From Mixophyes australis (taxonomy: Eukaryota > Chordata > Amphibia > Anura > Limnodynastidae), in contig JAVHZZ010000002.1 of NCBI GenBank assembly GCA_036250195.1, forward strand, positions 64,417,205 to 64,481,204: a stretch of 64,000 bases of DNA. Reading direction: 5' to 3'. Shown piece after piece: positions 54,589-64,000 of this stretch. Under the pieces are notes generated by a model, which saw only the letters and a program-made list of their open reading frames with translations, searched no databases and had not been told where the DNA came from. Every line of letters starts with the position of its first letter. Positions within the stretch are counted from its first letter, which is position 1. A program made the position numbers and the translations under genes.

Positions 54589-55665
54589 AGTAGGTGGCAG
54601 AAACCCTTCTGGGAGGGCTTACCTTGGACGTCTGCGCATGGTTTTGGTATTTTGATAGTTGGTGCTGCCGTGACGGATTGTTCGGGTGTTCCAGTTCCCG
54701 TGCTTATTGGTTGTTCTCTTGTTTTTTCCGTGGCGCAACCTGGGATGGAGAAAAAGAGGGGGGAAAAAGAAGGGGGGGGGGGGGAGAGCGAGACAGTATA
54801 CACAATACAGCCAAGTACTTTGTGCTGTTGTTTGGGGAATGCTTATAGCTTGATTTGCAGATTTGGTCTATAGCTCTTTTGCGGTGTTTATAGCTCTAAT
54901 GCGGTGTATACTGGGGTGGTGGTGGCTCTGCTATGTGTGTATAGCGCTTTGGATGAGGGCAGGGGGGGGTTTGTTGAATAGCTCTGTTTATAGCTCAGTG
55001 TTTATAGACCACCGACCGTAATGCTTATGCTCTTGGGCTTTGTAGTTTTTAACTACAAGATAGTAAGCTTGTAGCTTACAACGGAGGATGTATGGTGGTA
55101 TAAACGTTTATAGCTCAGAATGTTATGCTCGTAGCTTGCAGGGGATGGTGTATAGTAATGTGGGGTTTGTATTTCTTGTTGGTGTGGTAAGCGATGTGTC
55201 AGAATAATATGTGTTGCTTAGTGGAATATGTGCAGGTTACAGATAGGTGGTGTGTGATGGGATATATGATGGTCCGGAATAAATTAGGAGGGGATATGTG
55301 GAAATAAGTGTTTCTGGTGGTGTGTTGGTAATGTGTTTTTTAAATACCGTTGGTTTGCTCTTTTGCTCTTAGAAGAGCAGTTGTGGGATGTCAATGCTTG
55401 TGGTGGATTCCTGGGCAGGATGCCGTGGGTGGGCGCCCGTTTGTTGAATAGATATTGTGGGTTGTAGCGCTGGACGAGCGGTCTGAGTGGCTGCGGCCGA
55501 GCGGCTAAACCCCCGCTGCACTTCCGGTTGACAGGTGGAACGCACAGGCGCCTGTGCGTTCCACTGCGGAGTCGGGGTCTCCTCTTCTGCCTTGCTTTCT
55601 TTTGGGTGTGTGGGATCTCTCTCGTGGTGACTTGTGACTCGGTGAATGTCTTGTAAGTTGTGCCA
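54589..55665. other. Unclassified 1.08-kb insertion in the Gypsy-B 3' LTR
   Basis: Defined by comparison with the intact LTR: the join 'CCGAGTCGAA|ACCAGAGG' is opened here. Flanking GTCGAA (54583-54588) and GTTGAA (55670-55675) could be an imperfect 6-bp target duplication. Contents are a G13 run (54772-54784), many scattered TATAGCTC words between 54840 and 55110, and a perfect 30-bp palindrome at 55535-55564. No coding or known-family match was recognised. Confidence 0.75.
55535..55564. repeat. Perfect 30-bp palindrome
   Basis: 15-bp arms GTGGAACGCACAGGC and its exact complement with no spacer; ends are not extended (G versus T outside). Confidence 0.95.
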
Positions 55666-56233
55666 GTTGAAACCAGAGGAGCGCAGTACAACGGAGAGAA
55701 GGCAAATCGTAGTCAGAAACAGTCTAAGGGTCAAAACCAGTGCGGGCAGTGAAGAACAAGGCATGATCTGGAAGAGAAGTCAACTTATATCCAAGGAGTC
55801 AATTCACAGGAGTAACACAGGAACAACAATGCTGGAGCTGGAAGAACCAATACTCTGGCACTATACATATGTCAGAGGCTGCTTTATATACCCTAAGGTG
55901 CCTCCTGATTGGGTTAGGGAGATTTTGGCGGTTTAGACATGCTGGCTGCAGACAGGTGAACAGAGATAGCGTTCTGCTGCTAGGCAACAGGACGTGGATT
56001 GCAGAGAGAAGGTGTCCGTCTCCGGCGCCTGTGGAGAGCGTGGAGACGGCACCTGACAGTATCCTCCCCTTCTTTCTTACGGGTGGTGCAGGAATCCCGC
56101 AGAAATCTTGCCAACAGACGTGGAGCATGAATATCCTCTTCATAGACCCGGGCCGTAGCACTTCCAATGGATGAGAAATTGGCGTTTTCCTCTAGAGATA
56201 CGAGATTCTAGAATGCGTTCCACCAGAAATTCT

Positions 56234-56488
56234 TCACCATGAATGGTCGACAGGAGTAGGTGGAGAGGTTTTGCTGGAGAATTCGTTGAGAATGAGTGGT
56301 TTAAGCAGAGATATATGGAAGGTATTATAAATCCGAAGTGAAGCTGGTAGATGAAGTCTGTAGGTGACAGGATTAATTACATGGGAAATGGAAAAAGGCC
56401 CAATATAGCGTGGAGCCAGTTTCATAGTAGGAACCTTAAGTCTAAGGTTGCGGGTAGCTAACCATACTTTGTCGCCTACCCGAAGCAC
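56234..56488 (-). pseudogene. Gypsy-B integrase C-terminal tail
   Basis: [54 protein letters not shown], the conserved SH3-like C-terminal domain of Gypsy integrases. Separated from the main pol frame by about 40 bp with a frame change. No obvious chromodomain after it. Confidence 0.8.
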
Positions 56489-56531
56489 AGAGAGATTCCT
56501 TCTGTGATGATCCGAAAAGTGTTTGTACCGA

Positions 56532-58859
56532 TTAGAAGACTAATAATCTGGAACGCACTTGGGACCAGATTTGGGAAAAATTGCGGACCATGCTTTGTGC
56601 GGCAGGCACCGAGGAATTAGATAGATTGGAGAAGGTGGGGAGAATAGGATGTCTCCCGTAGATGGTGAAGAAGGGATAATTACCCGTAGACTCGTCTTGG
56701 TGGTTATTATGGGTAAACTCTGCCCAGGGTAAAAGTTCACTCCAGGAGGATTGTTGATCCGAACAGTAAAACCACAGAAACGCCTCTAGGTCCGGATTGG
56801 TCCATTCAGTCTGCCCATTAGTTTGCGGGTGGTACCCAGAGGAGAATTTCAAGCTGATACAGAGTTGTTTGCAAAAGGTCCTCCAGATTTGAGAGACAAA
56901 TTGGACACCACGATCAGAAATGATATCCCTAGGGCAGCCATGGAGGCGAAAAATCTCTCGAATGAATAGAAGTGCTAGCTGGGAGGCAGAGGGTAGCCCC
57001 TTGAGGGGGATGAAGTGGGCTAATTTTGAAAAGCATTCTACTACTACCCAGATGGTATTAAAGCCATGACTGGCAGGAAGGTCTGTAATGAAATCCATGC
57101 TGATACTGAGCCATGGAAGGTCCGGAATGGGAAGAGGATGGAAAAGACCGGCAGGGGGTCTCCTAGGAATTTTATGTCGGGCGCAGACCTCACAAGAACG
57201 GATGTATTTCTGGATGTCCGAGGGCAAAGAGGGCCACCAGTATAAACGAGATAGAAGGTCAACAGTCTTCTTAACCCCGGCATGACCAGCGAACTTGGCG
57301 TTATGAGCCCATCTCAGGAGTTTGGTGCGCAGCTGTTCCTGTACAAACGAGCGACCATGAGGAGGAGTCTTGAAAGACGAATTGGTCAAGGCTACAATCG
57401 TGGGGGATTTGAGGAGAGGTTTGGCTACCATGGGTAACGAGGCATCAGAGGAGTCAAACGATCTGGACAGTGCGTCAGCACGCAGATTCTTGGTGCCAGG
57501 GCGGAAGGTTAGAATCAAGTGGAATCTGTTAAAGAATAGTGACCAGCGGGCCTGGCGGGGATTCAAGCATTGAGCAGACTGTAAGTAGGTAAGATTCTTA
57601 TGATCAGTAAACACTGTGATGGGAAATCGTGCCCCTTCCAACAGGTAGCGCCATTCCTCTAATGCGGTCTTGATGGCGAGGAGCTCTTTATCGCCAATCC
57701 CGTAGTTAGCCACACTGGCAGAGAACTTTTTGGAGAGGAAACCGCAAGGAATGGGAAGACCTGCAGAATTCTTCTGAGACAACACCGCTCCAATCCCAAC
57801 AGAGGATGCGTCGACCTCCAAGAAGAATGGTTTACTTTGGTCGGTTTGAGATAGGACCGGAGCAAGCGTAAAGGCCTCCTTAATGGCCAGGAATGCTTGA
57901 ACTGCCTCTGGAGGCCAGGATTTAGATTGGTCACCCTTCCGAGTAAGCAGAGTAATGAGAGAGATTAGCGTGGAAAATCCCATGATGAATTGGCGATTGT
58001 AATTTGTAAAGCATATAAAACACTGGGTAGCTTTGAGGCCGGAAGGCTGAGGCCAATTACGAATAGCCTCTAATTTGCTGGGATCCATCCGAAGGCCAGA
58101 ACCCGAAACAATATACCCCAGGAAGGGTACTTGAGAGCAATTGAAGAGGCATTTCTCTAATTTGCAGAACAGCTGGTTGGAACGTAAACGAGAAAGTACT
58201 TTTTTGACATGCAGAATATGAGTATACAGATCTTGTGAAAAAAATAGGATGTCATCCAAATAGATCACCACCAACTGATAGAGTAGATCCCTGAATATTT
58301 CGTTAATAAAGTCCTGAAAGACAGCTGGGGTGTTACAGAGCCCAAAAGGCATCACCAGGTATTCATAGTGGCCGTCTCTGGTATTGAACGCGGTTTTCCA
58401 TTCGTCTCCTTTACGAATTCTAATCAGATTGTAGGCTCCTCTGAGGTCCAGTTTGGTTAAAATTTGTGCCCCTCGGATGCGATCGAAGAGTTCTGAAATT
58501 AGGGGAAGAGGGTAGTGATTTTTAATCGTGATGGCGTTAAGTCTCCTGTAATCAATGCACGGTCTGAGAGAGACGTCCTTCTTCTTAACAAAAAAGAAGC
58601 CTGCCCCTGCTGGAGAAGATGACTTCCTAATGAATCCCCTCTTGAGGTTCTTGGAAACATACTCGGACATGGCTTGAGTCTCGGGTAAGGACAAAGGATA
58701 TACCCTGCCTCTAAGAATGTTTCCAGGGATGAGGTCGATAGGGCAATCCCAAGGCCGATGAGGAGGAAAGATTTCAGAAGCGGTTTTAGAGAAGATATCA
58801 GAAAAACCAGAATAAGCTTCAGGAAGACCCATCAGGGAAGATGTACAGAGGCAGGCCAA
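56532..58859 (-). CDS. Gypsy-B pol: RT, RNase H, integrase
   Basis: 775 residues open. [42 protein letters not shown], active site [15 protein letters not shown]. RNase [55 protein letters not shown]. Integrase: an H-x3-4-H...C-x2-C finger ([22 protein letters not shown]), then Asp in SMDFITDLP, Asp in [11 protein letters not shown] and Glu in QTNGQTEW, with 35 residues between the last two (D,35E). All catalytic residues look present. Its link to gag is broken by the A-run. Confidence 0.92.
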   Translation of the reverse strand: MACLCTSSLMGLPEAYSGFSDIFSKTASEIFPPHRPWDCPIDLIPGNILRGRVYPLSLPETQAMSEYVSKNLKRGFIRKSSSPAGAGFFFVKKKDVSLRPCIDYRRLNAITIKNHYPLPLISELFDRIRGAQILTKLDLRGAYNLIRIRKGDEWKTAFNTRDGHYEYLVMPFGLCNTPAVFQDFINEIFRDLLYQLVVIYLDDILFFSQDLYTHILHVKKVLSRLRSNQLFCKLEKCLFNCSQVPFLGYIVSGSGLRMDPSKLEAIRNWPQPSGLKATQCFICFTNYNRQFIMGFSTLISLITLLTRKGDQSKSWPPEAVQAFLAIKEAFTLAPVLSQTDQSKPFFLEVDASSVGIGAVLSQKNSAGLPIPCGFLSKKFSASVANYGIGDKELLAIKTALEEWRYLLEGARFPITVFTDHKNLTYLQSAQCLNPRQARWSLFFNRFHLILTFRPGTKNLRADALSRSFDSSDASLPMVAKPLLKSPTIVALTNSSFKTPPHGRSFVQEQLRTKLLRWAHNAKFAGHAGVKKTVDLLSRLYWWPSLPSDIQKYIRSCEVCARHKIPRRPPAGLFHPLPIPDLPWLSISMDFITDLPASHGFNTIWVVVECFSKLAHFIPLKGLPSASQLALLFIREIFRLHGCPRDIISDRGVQFVSQIWRTFCKQLCISLKFSSGYHPQTNGQTEWTNPDLEAFLWFYCSDQQSSWSELLPWAEFTHNNHQDESTGNYPFFTIYGRHPILPTFSNLSNSSVPAAQSMVRNFSQIWSQVRSRLLVF

Positions 58860-58992
58860 CTTGGATTTCGAGGCAGAAAGGGATCTCAGGCACCTCTTGT
58901 TACAGGAGGAACTCCAGCGGATAACTTGTGCTCGTTGCCAATCAAATTGTGGAGAATGAAGTTTAAGCCAGGGTAACCCCAGGATGATAGGG

Positions 58993-60276
58993 TTAATGGA
59001 TTGCGATAGAACAAAAAAAACTTATGAGCTCGGAATGAAGCGCTCCTACTTCCATCTGGAGCGGAGGAGTAGAGAGAGAGATTAAGCCATTGAAGACTCT
59101 ATTCCCATCAACTGCCGTGAGCATCAAATGTTGGGTCAACGGTATCATATCGAGACGGAGTTTAGTCACTAACTTGGAGGAAATAAAGTTCTCTGCGGAC
59201 CCTGAGTCCACAAAGGCCCAGGTGGGAAATGGGCCATTGGGGGAAACCAAGGTGACAGGCATCAAAAACTCTGACTCCTTCCGAGAGTAGGGAGGAAGGT
59301 ATTGGGGTCCTAGGTTGACCTCCCTATTATCACCTAGGAGGTGGCGTTTTCCCGGCCTCTTGGGACAAACAGAGAGAGGATGACCTGGTTCACCACAATA
59401 TAAACAGAGGCGGTTCCTCATTCGTCTTTCACGTTCCTCTGGAGAGAGACGGGAATGACCGATCTGCATGGGCTCCTCCAAGGGTGGAGTAGGAGGGATA
59501 AAATTGGGTGCCAACCAAGGGAAAGGTTGGCAAGTGCGATCCCGTTCGAGAGCCCGTTCCCTGTGGCGAATGTCCACTTTGATACAGAGGGATATGAGGT
59601 CGTCCAGGCTGGGAGGGAGGTCACGAGAGGCTAAATCATCCTTTATGCGATAATTAAGGCCTTGCCAGAAGGTAGCGATGAGAGCTTCATCTTTCCATCT
59701 GAGTTCGGATGTTAGAGTCCGAAATTGTACCGCATATTGTCCTGCTGTAAGGGAGCCTTGGCGTAACCCTAGGAGACCGGAGGCAGCAGAAGAAACTCTT
59801 CCGGGTTCGTCAAATACTTTCCGAAACCTCTCAATGAAGACCACCAAATTTTGAAGCCCAGGATCATCCAGTTCCCAAAGAGGAGAATCCCAGGCTAATG
59901 CCTGCCCAGAGATGAGGGAGATCAAATAAGCCACTTTAACTCTTTCTGAGAAGAAATTTTCGGGAGCCAATTCAAATTGAATAGAGCAATGGTTAAGGAA
60001 ACCACGACACTTCAGCGGATCGCCATCATATTTCTCAGGAGGAGGGATGCGGAGGCTTCTGGCAGCTGCGGTGCTAGAAGAGATGGTAGGAGCAGAGGCA
60101 ATGTAGGATGAAGTGGTCGTGGAAAGAGTAGGTAGTGAGACTTGAAGAGAGTCCAGACGGGAGACCACTCCCTAAATACATTGCAGCAATTGTGTCTTAT
60201 TGGATTCTTGCCGTTCCACTCTTGGACCCAGGTGCAGAAATAAATCGCGGGCCGAAGATTCATCCGGTCCACTCAT
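58993..60276 (-). pseudogene. Gypsy-B gag and protease
   Basis: Probable start MSGPDESSARDLFL at 60276, one in-frame TAG near 60173, then open to 58993. The capsid region has RIPPPEKYDGDPLKCRGFLN and GSLTAGQYAVQFRTLTSELR, a zinc knuckle in RLCLYCGEPGHPLSVCPKRP (C-x2-C-x4-H-x4-C), and an aspartic-protease site AFVDSGSAENFISSKLV. An A8 run near 59010 ends the frame. Gag packages the RNA; the protease matures the polyprotein. Confidence 0.85.
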
Positions 60277-60289
60277 GGCCAGAGTATTC

Positions 60290-60868
60290 TGTCACAACTT
60301 TCACTAGGAATATCACTGACTGGTATTAGCGCAACTAAACTGAGAGGCGCGGAGTCTAATGCACCACCTGTGTTCGCCATGGACCCCCATAAGGAAGTTT
60401 GGGCTTTGCTGCGTGTGATGCGGTTCTCCCAGATAGTTACCAGCGCAGTGAATGGAGAGTAGTCAAACAGGCCGAGTCGAAACCAGAGGAGCGCAGTACA
60501 ATGGAGAGAAGGCAAATCGTAGTCCGGAACAGTCCAAGGGTCAAAACCAGTGCGGGCAGTGAAGAACAAGGGATGATCCGGAAGAGAAGTCAACTTATAT
60601 CCAAGGAGTCAATTCACAGGAGTAACAGAGGAACAATAATGCGGGAGCTGGAAGAACCAATACTCTGGCACTAGACATATGTCAGAGACTGCTTTATATA
60701 CCCTAAGGTGCCTCCTGATTGGGTTAGGGAGATTTTGGCGGTTTAGACATGCTGGCTGCAGACAGGTGAGCAGAGATAGCGTTCTGATGCTAGGCAACAG
60801 GACGTGGATTGCGGAGAGAAGGTGTCCGTCTCCGGCGCCTGTGGAGAGCGCGGAGACGGCACCTGACA
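60290..60868 (-). repeat. Gypsy-B 5' LTR
   Basis: 579 bp, TGTCAGGTGCCGTCTCCGCG at its start on the minus strand and GTGAAAGTTGTGACA at its end. It has a possible TATA-like GGTATATAAAGCAG (minus, about 60693-60706). Confidence 0.9.
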
Positions 60869-62152
60869 GATTGGGAAAGATTAACAATAAAGGTATACCT
60901 CCAATCCTACATCTTATTTTGAAGACGTAAACTATAGGGATTAAGTTTGTCTAGTTCATTACTATATGGTGTTTTGTGCTTAATTTCGTGGTATGGAGTT
61001 TTGGTTTTCAATATCTCCATAATTATATTGGCATTTTGGTGTTGTATGATAGGAGCCTAATGCCTAACGCTAATGTTTTATTGATATTTGCATTATACTT
61101 AGTATTTTATTCTATGTGAGATTACTATTGATTGGCATCTCAATTATGTTCCGGTAAAACTGGTTAATTCATTTTTTTCGGAGTTGATCCATATATGTCA
61201 GTGTGAGAATAATTAAGTTACCTGATTATATAACTCTTTGTTGGCCAGATTAATTCCACCGTTGACTCTGGATTGTTGAAGTTTTATAAGCCCTATTCTT
61301 GATTTTTTTTTTCCCAAATGAAGTTTCAGAATATGTTAATTATAGCAAAGGTATCCTTCCATGTCAGCAATACCGGCAGGGATTGAAGTGGGTATAGAAG
61401 TCTTGAGAATGAAAACATTTTGAATAGGTCTTCTCTACCCATATAGGAGAGACGGAGATTACCCCAACCGTGAATCTATCCCAAATCCCTAATATCTTTT
61501 GTGATATAGACCAAGGTGTTTTGGTAGTTGTATGCCCAGATATGGAATGGCCTCCTTTGCTTATTTAATTGTTATATCTCTAGCCCAGTAGGGCAGTGTG
61601 GACCTAAACTTCAGATATAATGCCATGGATTTATCAAAGTTAACAGAAAACTCTGAAACCATACCAAATTCTTTGAGTCATTGAAAGGCACTGTGACTCT
61701 CTAGGATTAGATAAATAGAGTAATATGTTGTCAGCGAATACTGACAGCTTGATCTTTGTTTTCAACTCCGAAGCCCTGTAATGTAGCCCACGTATGCCAG
61801 ACTGAACATAGGGTCCAGTACTAGGTTAAAAATTAAAGGTGACATAGGGCAGCCTTGACACATACTCTGTGACATGACTACCGTTTTCCCTATTTGGCCA
61901 TTGATTAATAGTGAGGTGGTTGGTTCTTCATAAATTAAAAAAAACCCTATTAAGGCAGGGCAGTCCCCCCCAAATGCCCTACATTTGAGTTTCTCCATTA
62001 ATTGAGCATCATGGGGAAATTAGTATATAGTGTGGAGAAGGACTTTTGGAATATTTTCACACTTGCCTCTGATTTCTTATAGAATTTATTCTGTTCATCA
62101 TGTTTAATGGCTACTATGTGATTTTTCCGTTTGCTGAATTTAGTAAGGTTAG

Positions 62153-63492
62153 TGTCACTCACCGGACTGTTAGTTCCTCTGGCTCAAGACCTAGGTCTCT
62201 CTCTGTCTTGCCGGCGCCTGTCTTGCGCCACGACCGCCCGCCATCTTGACCAGGGGTCTGCACATGTGCAGACCTACAGACTGTTAAAACCTTGTTCCTC
62301 TCCTCATTGGATGATCAATTACTTTTCACTATTTAAGACACCTGCGGCCCTATTACCTTTGCCTGTTCTTGGTCCTCATTCTGCTGAGGTACCAAGGAGT
62401 TCTCTGTTCCTGTTTATGGTACCTGTTTGCTGTGGACACTGCCGCGTATCTTACCTGCTCCTGGATAAGTCTACTCCATGCCAGTGGTAATACCCGTCAG
62501 CCGCAGACCGCTCCATGCTACCTTGTATCTTACCTGCACCTGGACAAGTCTCTACTCCACATCAGTGGTAATACCTGTCAGCTGCAGACCGTTCCATGCT
62601 ACCTCGTATCTTACCTGCACCTGGACAAGTCTCTACTCCACATCAGTGGTAATACCTGTCAGCCACTGACCGCTCCACGCTACTTTGTATTCTATCTACT
62701 CCTGGACAAGTCTCTACTCCACGCCAGTGGTAATACCCGTCAGCCGCAGGCCGCTCCATGCTACCTTGTATCTTACCTGCACCTGGACAAGTCTCTACTC
62801 CACATCAGTGGTAATATCTGTCAGCCGCAGACCGCTCCATGCTACCTTGTATTTTACCTGCTCCTGGACAAGTCTCTACTCCACGCCAGTGGTAATACTT
62901 GTCAGCCGCAGACCGCTCCATGCTACCTTGCATCTTACCTGCATCTGGACAAGTCTCTACTCCACGCCAGTGGTAATACCGGTCAGCCGCAGCCCACTCC
63001 AAGCTACATTGTATGTTATCAATTATCGGGACTAAGTTTCTACTGTGCATCTGTAGTGATAGTTGCTAGTCGCCGACTCCTCTGCTACACTGTATTATTG
63101 GCTGCTCGTATAGACTTTCCTTCAGTTGTCAAGCATCTGTCTGTTTCAAGTTTACCTGCATGCTAAGCACTTTGGAACTTCTCATTTCCAGTTACTACTG
63201 GTCATCATACTCGCTGTGTCATTACTGGTGCTACTACTCAGAGACTATATATCTTCTGGCATTCCTTCTCCTATCCAACTCAAGGAGATCCGTGTTCTCA
63301 TTGTGTATAGCTGTATCCGCATATTTACCATACTCTCCAGAGGGCCGCGACCTGCACAGTGGAAGCTGCTAAAACCCATACTTCCTTGCGGGAGTTCCTG
63401 GAGAAGACCAGCCACTGTGTTAGAATCCGCGCCTCTGGTGAGTAAAGCTACATCTGGTAAATTCTGGGTCAAAACTCCTAGTGCCCGTGACA
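62153..63492. mobile_element. Solo LTR with internal 81-bp repeats, target duplication GTTAG
   Basis: Exact GTTAG at 62148-62152 and 63493-63497. The ends are TGTCACTCACCGGAC and CTAGTGCCCGTGACA (TGTCAC...GTGACA). 1,340 bp, unusually long because of a tandem repeat at 62440-63010. A TATA-like 'CTATTTAAGACACCTGCGGC' lies near 62329, suggesting a plus-strand LTR. Confidence 0.85.
62440..63010. repeat. Seven-copy 81-bp tandem repeat inside the LTR
   Basis: The word TGGACAAG (first unit TGGATAAG) recurs at 62462, 62541, 62622, 62703, 62784, 62865 and 62946, spaced 81 bp except the first (79). Units share TCTCTACTCCA, CAGTGGTAATA and CGTCAGCCGCAGACCGCTCC. Because 81 is divisible by 3, a repetitive open frame (27-residue period) appears. 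Confidence 0.92.
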
Positions 63493-64000
63493 GTTAGCAG
63501 GCAATTTGCCTGCCTGGCTATCCCACCAATATAATTTATTTTTGGTGAAGTCTATATGAGTTTGGCTTGTCATGGTAAGAAGCATTCCAATAATTGCTAT
63601 GCCTGTTAATATTTGTAGAGAAGCTTGTCATTCAGATTAGAGATATATGCGTTATAAATTAAGACATGTTTTGTACTAATATGGCCTAACAGGAATGCCT
63701 TGGAGGCTTCCCAAAATAAAATTGGGTCGTCTACTGACTAATTGTTCTATATTGTCGTATTTTTTTAATGAAATGCCAAATATTTTTTTTACTTTTACAA
63801 ATGAGAGGAGAAACTCCAAGAATGGGCTCTTGGCGTTGGTAAAGGCATCCAAATTGTAATGGTGTTCATAGCATGGTCTGATATTAAAATGTCACCAATC
63901 TTGAAATCACAGACCTTGGTCATCAGATTGTCAGTCACCAAGGATTTGTGAACACCTGGATGAAATCTAAAAAATCTTCCTGTAGGGTTAAAGTCTTTAG

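Larger units (their letters stand above)
54386..56058 (-). repeat. Gypsy-B 3' LTR interrupted by an unknown insert
   Basis: The parts 55666-56058 and 54386-54588 together correspond to the 579-bp 5' LTR. 54589-55665 has no counterpart in it. Confidence 0.88.
54386..60868 (-). mobile_element. Ty3/Gypsy element B, nearly intact, target duplication GATTG
   Basis: Perfect 5-bp direct repeat GATTG at 54381-54385 and 60869-60873. The 5' LTR is 60290-60868 and the 3' LTR 54386-56058 (with a 1.08-kb insert); both start and end TGTCA...TGACA. Gag and pol lie between in the normal order. A purine tract AAGAAAGAAGGGGAGGA directly precedes the 3' LTR (about 56061-56080). The LTR pair looks very similar, so this is a fairly young insertion. 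Confidence 0.92.
60874..64000 (-). mobile_element. L1-clade LINE ORF2 fragment (continues past the window)
   Basis: The minus-strand reading has an endonuclease end (about 63900: TKVCDFKIGDILISDHAMN), RT at 61762-61998 (LLINGQIGKTVVMSQSMCQG, CPMSPLIFNLVLDPM), FADNILLYLSNPRES near 61690 (active site ADN instead of ADD), and a C-terminal LGKKKSRIGLIKLQQSRVNG, GINLANKELYNQV near 61250. Frame breaks throughout. A solo LTR (62153-63492) splits it. Confidence 0.7.

Noticed and set aside
54372..54803. Open frame across the Gypsy-B 3' LTR start and the unknown insert
   Set aside because: Runs across an insertion junction and the same LTR frame recurs at 60273-60593; an LTR by-product.
55470..55510. 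tRNA-like or snRNA-like GC-rich segment 'CTGAGTGGCTGCGGCCGAGC'
   Set aside because: No cloverleaf could be drawn and no A/B box pair at proper spacing.
55284..55691. 135-codon basic frame in the unknown insert
   Set aside because: No motif or start context; overlaps a second open frame and the palindrome; cannot be supported as a gene.
62440..63010. CRISPR-like or protein-repeat array
   Set aside because: Tandem 81-bp units without spacers, inside a solo LTR with target duplication.

Overview
The window reads as nuclear DNA of a vertebrate, most likely a frog or other amphibian with a repeat-rich genome. The evidence is the mix of DIRS tyrosine-recombinase retroelements, Ty3/Gypsy, Tx1-type and other L1-clade LINEs, L2/CR1 LINE tails, a Penelope-like element, Tc1 and hAT transposons, tRNA-headed SINEs, short spliced exons and long AT microsatellites. 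No bacterial-style genes, tRNA/rRNA genes or CRISPR arrays were seen. The species is not identifiable from the sequence alone.

One host gene can be supported. It lies on the minus strand and is spread over at least 42 kb. A start-codon exon (50308-50424) joins in phase to exons at 35070-35174, 32194-32327, 30402-30451 and 29350-29426. Together they encode one N-terminal extended PHD (ePHD) zinc finger of the PHF11/PHF6 type, followed by an acidic Ser/Asp tail. Further downstream two more copies of the last two exons (17276-17325 with 17056-17147; 8968-9017 with 8766-8839) are each preceded by a 72-bp basic exon (17881-17952; 10000-10071). All have AG/GT borders and compatible phases, so the gene carries a tandemly amplified tail-exon module.

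Layout. 1-2261 is a degraded L1 (plus strand), then a DIRS fragment with a solo Gypsy LTR inside it (2262-5640). 5810-11920 and 13588-19708 are two copies of a tandem segmental duplication. Each carries tail exons, a DIRS leader and a 44-bp minisatellite (about 2-3 units in one copy, 56 in the other). A Tc1 element and an AT tract sit at the junction. 20670-21785 is a second L1 ORF1 copy cut by a near-complete DIRS (21786-27490), followed by another DIRS leader. 28.5-35.2 kb holds the ePHD exons with small repeats. 36-48.5 kb is the first intron, a multi-level nest: DIRS, CR1, Gypsy-A, Tx1 LINE and L2, with a separate L1 inside the Gypsy LTR. 50.3-50.6 kb is the gene's 5' end. 50.8-53.7 kb is a Penelope-like element in divergent orientation. 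54386-60868 is a nearly intact Gypsy-B with a perfect 5-bp target duplication. 60.9-64 kb is an L1 ORF2 interrupted by a solo LTR that contains seven 81-bp repeats.

The most interesting signals are the previously unlisted host gene with its repeated exon modules, the minisatellite expansion inside its intron, and several well-dated nested insertions with readable target-site duplications.
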